From Paenibacillus baekrokdamisoli (GTDB lineage Bacteria; Bacillota; Bacilli; Paenibacillales; Paenibacillaceae), in contig NZ_AP019308.1 in assembly GCF_003945345.1 (NCBI RefSeq), forward strand, positions 3,906,001-3,970,000: DNA of 64,000 bases. The letters are read 5' to 3'. Each line of letters begins with the position of its first letter. Within the stretch, counting starts at the first letter, position 1. The notes under the pieces were generated by a model. That model ran no database searches. It was not told where the DNA came from and was given only the letters and a program-made list of their open reading frames with translations. The translations under genes were made by a program, and so were the position numbers. Shown here piece by piece: positions 61,742-64,000 of this stretch.

Positions 61742-62863
61742 TCATCTTCTCGCTTTATCCAGTCCTTTAATGAGCTGAATCGTCTTCGCATCTCGCAGGA
61801 ATCGCTCAACGGGAAAATCCTTCGTGTAGCCATATGCCCCGAATATCTGCACGGCGCTTATTGCTGAATTAACGGCAGCATCAGACGCATAGCTTAATGC
61901 CATCATGGAACGATTACTATCCTCAAGTCCCTGATCCTCGCGCCATGCGCTCTGATAAGCCAGCAGTATAGAAGCATCGGCTGCCGTGTCCATATCTGCT
62001 AATGAGAAGGCAATCGACTGATGTTTACCGATCGGTTTGCCAAACTGTGTACGTACTTTGGCATAAGCAAGTGCCAGGTCCGCTGCCCCGCGAGCAATTC
62101 CTGCTGCTATGGCAGCCAAACCGTAACGGACACTCGACGATGTTTGGCGGGCGATCTCTTCGCCTTGTCCCTCGTCGCCAATCCGCTGTTCCTTGCCTAT
62201 TAGGCAGTGTTCGAATTTCAGATGAGCCATTCCCGTTGAACGTAGTCCCAGCTTCCTCCGAACAGGTAGGATATGAAGGCCCGGGGTTCCCTTCTCTACC
62301 AGAAAAGCGCTGTACCGCTTAGGCTTACGACTGTTATCACTAAACATTTCGGCATAAATAACATTTACATCTGCATTGTCAGCACCCACTACATACTTCT
62401 CAAGTCCTTCAAGCACGTAGCGATTACCTTCAACTTTTGCAATAACACCCTTATGAAGCGTAGACCGTCGTTCTCCCATTAACTGAGGAAGAACTCCCGC
62501 CCCTAACAGCTGACCTTCAATCATTTTCCTGATATACAGCTGTTTCAGTTCTTCATGACCAAATCGATAGATCGGCCACATCGACAAATAAACATGCGCC
62601 CACAGTACCACCCCTATCGAAGCACTCACTCGGGCTATCTCTTCCAGTGTCATGATGAAGCTTAAGAACCCGCCACCTGATCCCCCGTCCGATTCCGGCC
62701 ATGGCAGCCCAGTGAATCCGAGCTCTGCCATCCTGTCAAACAAAGGCCGGTTAAATTTCTCCTCTTCATCCAAAGAGCCAGCATTCCTTGCAACCTCCCG
62801 CTCTACAAAACGAACGGCCATCTCCCGTATCATCTCCTGCTCTTCCGTGAACCCGAACCTCAC
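61742..62863 (-). CDS. Acyl-CoA dehydrogenase family protein (first gene of the mmg-like operon)
   Basis: A 373-residue acyl-CoA dehydrogenase-like enzyme. N-terminal MRFGFTEEQEMIREMAVRFV, substrate domain LPWPESDGGSGGGFLSFIM, C-terminal ARTQFGKPIGKHQSIAF-like segment (as AKVRTQFGKPIGKHQS) and PVERFLRDAKTIQLIKG. Where most members have the catalytic Glu in YEGT, the end here reads TIQLIKGLDKARR, so activity may be altered. GTG start behind GAGGAGGTGAACGA. It has no counterpart in the Bacillus subtilis mmg operon, which starts at mmgA. Confidence 0.9.
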   Translation of the reverse strand: MRFGFTEEQEMIREMAVRFVEREVARNAGSLDEEEKFNRPLFDRMAELGFTGLPWPESDGGSGGGFLSFIMTLEEIARVSASIGVVLWAHVYLSMWPIYRFGHEELKQLYIRKMIEGQLLGAGVLPQLMGERRSTLHKGVIAKVEGNRYVLEGLEKYVVGADNADVNVIYAEMFSDNSRKPKRYSAFLVEKGTPGLHILPVRRKLGLRSTGMAHLKFEHCLIGKEQRIGDEGQGEEIARQTSSSVRYGLAAIAAGIARGAADLALAYAKVRTQFGKPIGKHQSIAFSLADMDTAADASILLAYQSAWREDQGLEDSNRSMMALSYASDAAVNSAISAVQIFGAYGYTKDFPVERFLRDAKTIQLIKGLDKARR

Positions 62864-62903
62864 TCGTTCACCTCCTCTGGAACAGAGAGCACTACCGCTT
62901 CTA

Positions 62904-62922
62904 TACCATCCTATGGATGGTA
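62904..62922. promoter_or_regulatory. Perfect 19-bp palindrome upstream of the mmg operon
   Basis: TACCATCC-TAT-GGATGGTA, about 41 bases before the first start codon. It is a good operator candidate for a dimeric repressor of fatty-acid or propionate genes. No regulator gene is adjacent. Confidence 0.55.
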
Positions 62923-62952
62923 AAACGGATTCATGTTGATTTGTACCCTTTT

Positions 62953-62992
62953 AAAAAAAAGCAGCCCCGTCCAAGTGATGGACGAAGCTGCT
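62953..62992 (-). terminator. Terminator of the copper-amine-oxidase-N protein gene
   Basis: Minus strand AGCAGC..GTCCA pairs with TGGAC..GCTGCT and is followed by TTTTTTTT. Confidence 0.85.
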
Positions 62993-63003
62993 TCGAATTC
63001 ATT

Positions 63004-64000
63004 CTAGTACCGATAAATTTGTGATACTTTCCCATTTGTAAAAGCAACGTAATTATAGCTGCTGTATTCCCAGACATCAACACTGATTCCGCTTGAGGAT
63101 GCTGATGTTGTCGAGTCTGGTTTTCCCCAAGAGAGCAGTACCTGCTCTTTGGTCATGCCCACTGCAATCTTTTCTGCTTTAATTGTTTGCCAAACAGAGG
63201 AGGACCAGTTGTATTTCTTATATGGATCATAACTCAGGAAAAAATAACTATCCGGTAGCACATCCTCCATATACGATTTCCCTACCGAAGAGCTTCGAAT
63301 TATCTTATTGGATGCAGTTTTGAACACGATAACAAATTCACCTTTGTAATCCGGCTCGATATCTACCACAGTTACTTTCATGAACCGATCCCAGCCTTGG
63401 AAATGATTGACCCAATAGGTCTTGCCGATAAAAGCAGTAAGATTGCCTACCGCTGCTCTTTTCTCCATAACCGCTGTTTTATCGGATCGAATAGTCATCT
63501 TTGCTTGACCAAAGAAAAGATTCAGTGTTTGCCATTTGGAATCCCATTGCAGCTTAGCGCCTAAGGTATCTACTAGGAAGGCTGCTGGAAATAGCGTCTC
63601 CCCATTTTCTAAGCGAGGAGCTGCCTTCATTTTTAACACTTTCCCGTTTACGATTGCATTAGCGTCACCGTTCTTCAAAACAATGGAGGTTTGACCCACC
63701 TGGATGGCGAATGATTTTGTCGCAGGCGTAAAGTTTACCGTTCCTCCTATTGCCTGGAACACGGATTTAATAGGAATAAACAACGTACCGTTCACTTGCT
63801 TGGCATTGCTTAAAGGGGCCTTCAAGCTTGAAGACACCGTAACTGTCTTCGAAACGCCTCCCGAAATTACCGTCACATTACTCTCGCCGACCCCAAGCGC
63901 CAGAAGTGTTCCATCGCTTTGCTTTTTTAATAGATGCGGCTTCTGTATGACTAGGTTAGCTTGGTTGAAAGGAACTTGCAGTTTGAAATCTTCCGAGTAA
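63004..64000 (-). CDS. Copper amine oxidase N-terminal domain protein (partial, 5' end outside window)
   Basis: The frame is open to the right edge, so the start is missing; at least 331 residues are present. Two copies of the stalk-type Cu_amine_oxidN1 pattern are seen: GTLFIPIKSVFQAIGGTVNF and ETLFPAAFLVDTLGAKLQWD, the usual repeats of surface proteins in Paenibacillaceae. The C-terminal ~140 residues end with a SmpA/OmlA-like piece, KIAVGMTKEQVLLSWGKPDS, then WEYSSYNYVAFTNGKVSQIY. Probably an extracytoplasmic protein; function unknown. Confidence 0.8.
   Translation of the reverse strand, partial: YSEDFKLQVPFNQANLVIQKPHLLKKQSDGTLLALGVGESNVTVISGGVSKTVTVSSSLKAPLSNAKQVNGTLFIPIKSVFQAIGGTVNFTPATKSFAIQVGQTSIVLKNGDANAIVNGKVLKMKAAPRLENGETLFPAAFLVDTLGAKLQWDSKWQTLNLFFGQAKMTIRSDKTAVMEKRAAVGNLTAFIGKTYWVNHFQGWDRFMKVTVVDIEPDYKGEFVIVFKTASNKIIRSSSVGKSYMEDVLPDSYFFLSYDPYKKYNWSSSVWQTIKAEKIAVGMTKEQVLLSWGKPDSTTSASSSGISVDVWEYSSYNYVAFTNGKVSQIYRY

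Noticed and set aside
62864..62945. Sigma-E promoter and cre site upstream of the mmg operon
   Set aside because: The best -10 (CATAGGAT) has no -35 at proper spacing, and the cre-like run matches only 6 of 8 conserved positions.

Overview
The window reads as chromosomal DNA of an endospore-forming, low-to-mid GC Firmicute of the family Paenibacillaceae (Paenibacillus-like). The reasons are the caa3 oxidase operon of Bacillus type, a YhcN/YlaJ spore lipoprotein behind a sigma-G-like promoter, an mmg (mother-cell metabolism) cluster, a KimA-type potassium importer, strong AGGAGG ribosome binding sites with many TTG/GTG starts, and interspersed palindromic repeats. No rRNA, tRNA, CRISPR array, prophage or origin was seen.

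Layout. 0.1-4.5 kb: a minus-strand operon of an ABC-2 membrane protein, a YtrA-like GntR repressor, two ABC ATPases and a NatB-like permease, behind an inverted-repeat operator. 4.6-10.6 kb: the caa3 cytochrome c oxidase operon ctaCDEFG plus a DUF420 (CtaM-like) gene and a small acidic protein. 10.7-17.1 kb: spore lipoprotein, ribokinase, a three-gene ABC-2 exporter, and a DoxX/pirin pair behind a promoter with an MhqR-like box. 17.2-23.2 kb: an ECF sigma/anti-sigma/ABC/ABC operon bracketed by two copies of a ~110-bp palindromic repeat, each abutting a truncated gene. 23.2-34.96 kb: regulator-transporter pairs (ArsR/MFS, TetR/MFS), an NmrA-like oxidoreductase, a leaderless MarR regulator, a YflT-type stress protein, CorA, a class 3 lipase, and MEKHLA and YjbR proteins.

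35.0-38.9 kb is a composite element. Perfect 16-bp inverted repeats enclose the start of an IS3-type orfA and the end of its orfB. The middle of the IS is replaced by an AraC regulator, a ThuA-like protein, a Gfo/Idh/MocA dehydrogenase and a fragment of another gene. 38.9-48.8 kb holds a secreted GH26-like hydrolase, a ComQ-like class I isoprenoid enzyme, and two paralogous 7TMR-DISM histidine kinases around a VanY-type peptidase, a methyltransferase and a small NHLP-family RiPP precursor, then DUF1904 and YpsA-like genes. 48.9-54.7 kb carries xpt, a metallophosphoesterase, MgtC, HisJ-type phosphatase and KimA. 54.8-62.9 kb is a seven-gene mmg/methylcitrate operon that would join short-chain acyl-CoA beta-oxidation to propionyl-CoA disposal. 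The right edge cuts a copper-amine-oxidase-N-domain protein.

A second repeat family occurs four times (about 11.53, 31.91, 41.66 and 51.61 kb), always running directly into the arm of an intrinsic terminator. The strongest leads are the gutted IS with metabolic cargo, the orphan NHLP precursor between twin sensor kinases, and the terminator-coupled repeats. All functions are inferred from sequence recognition by eye; no search was run.
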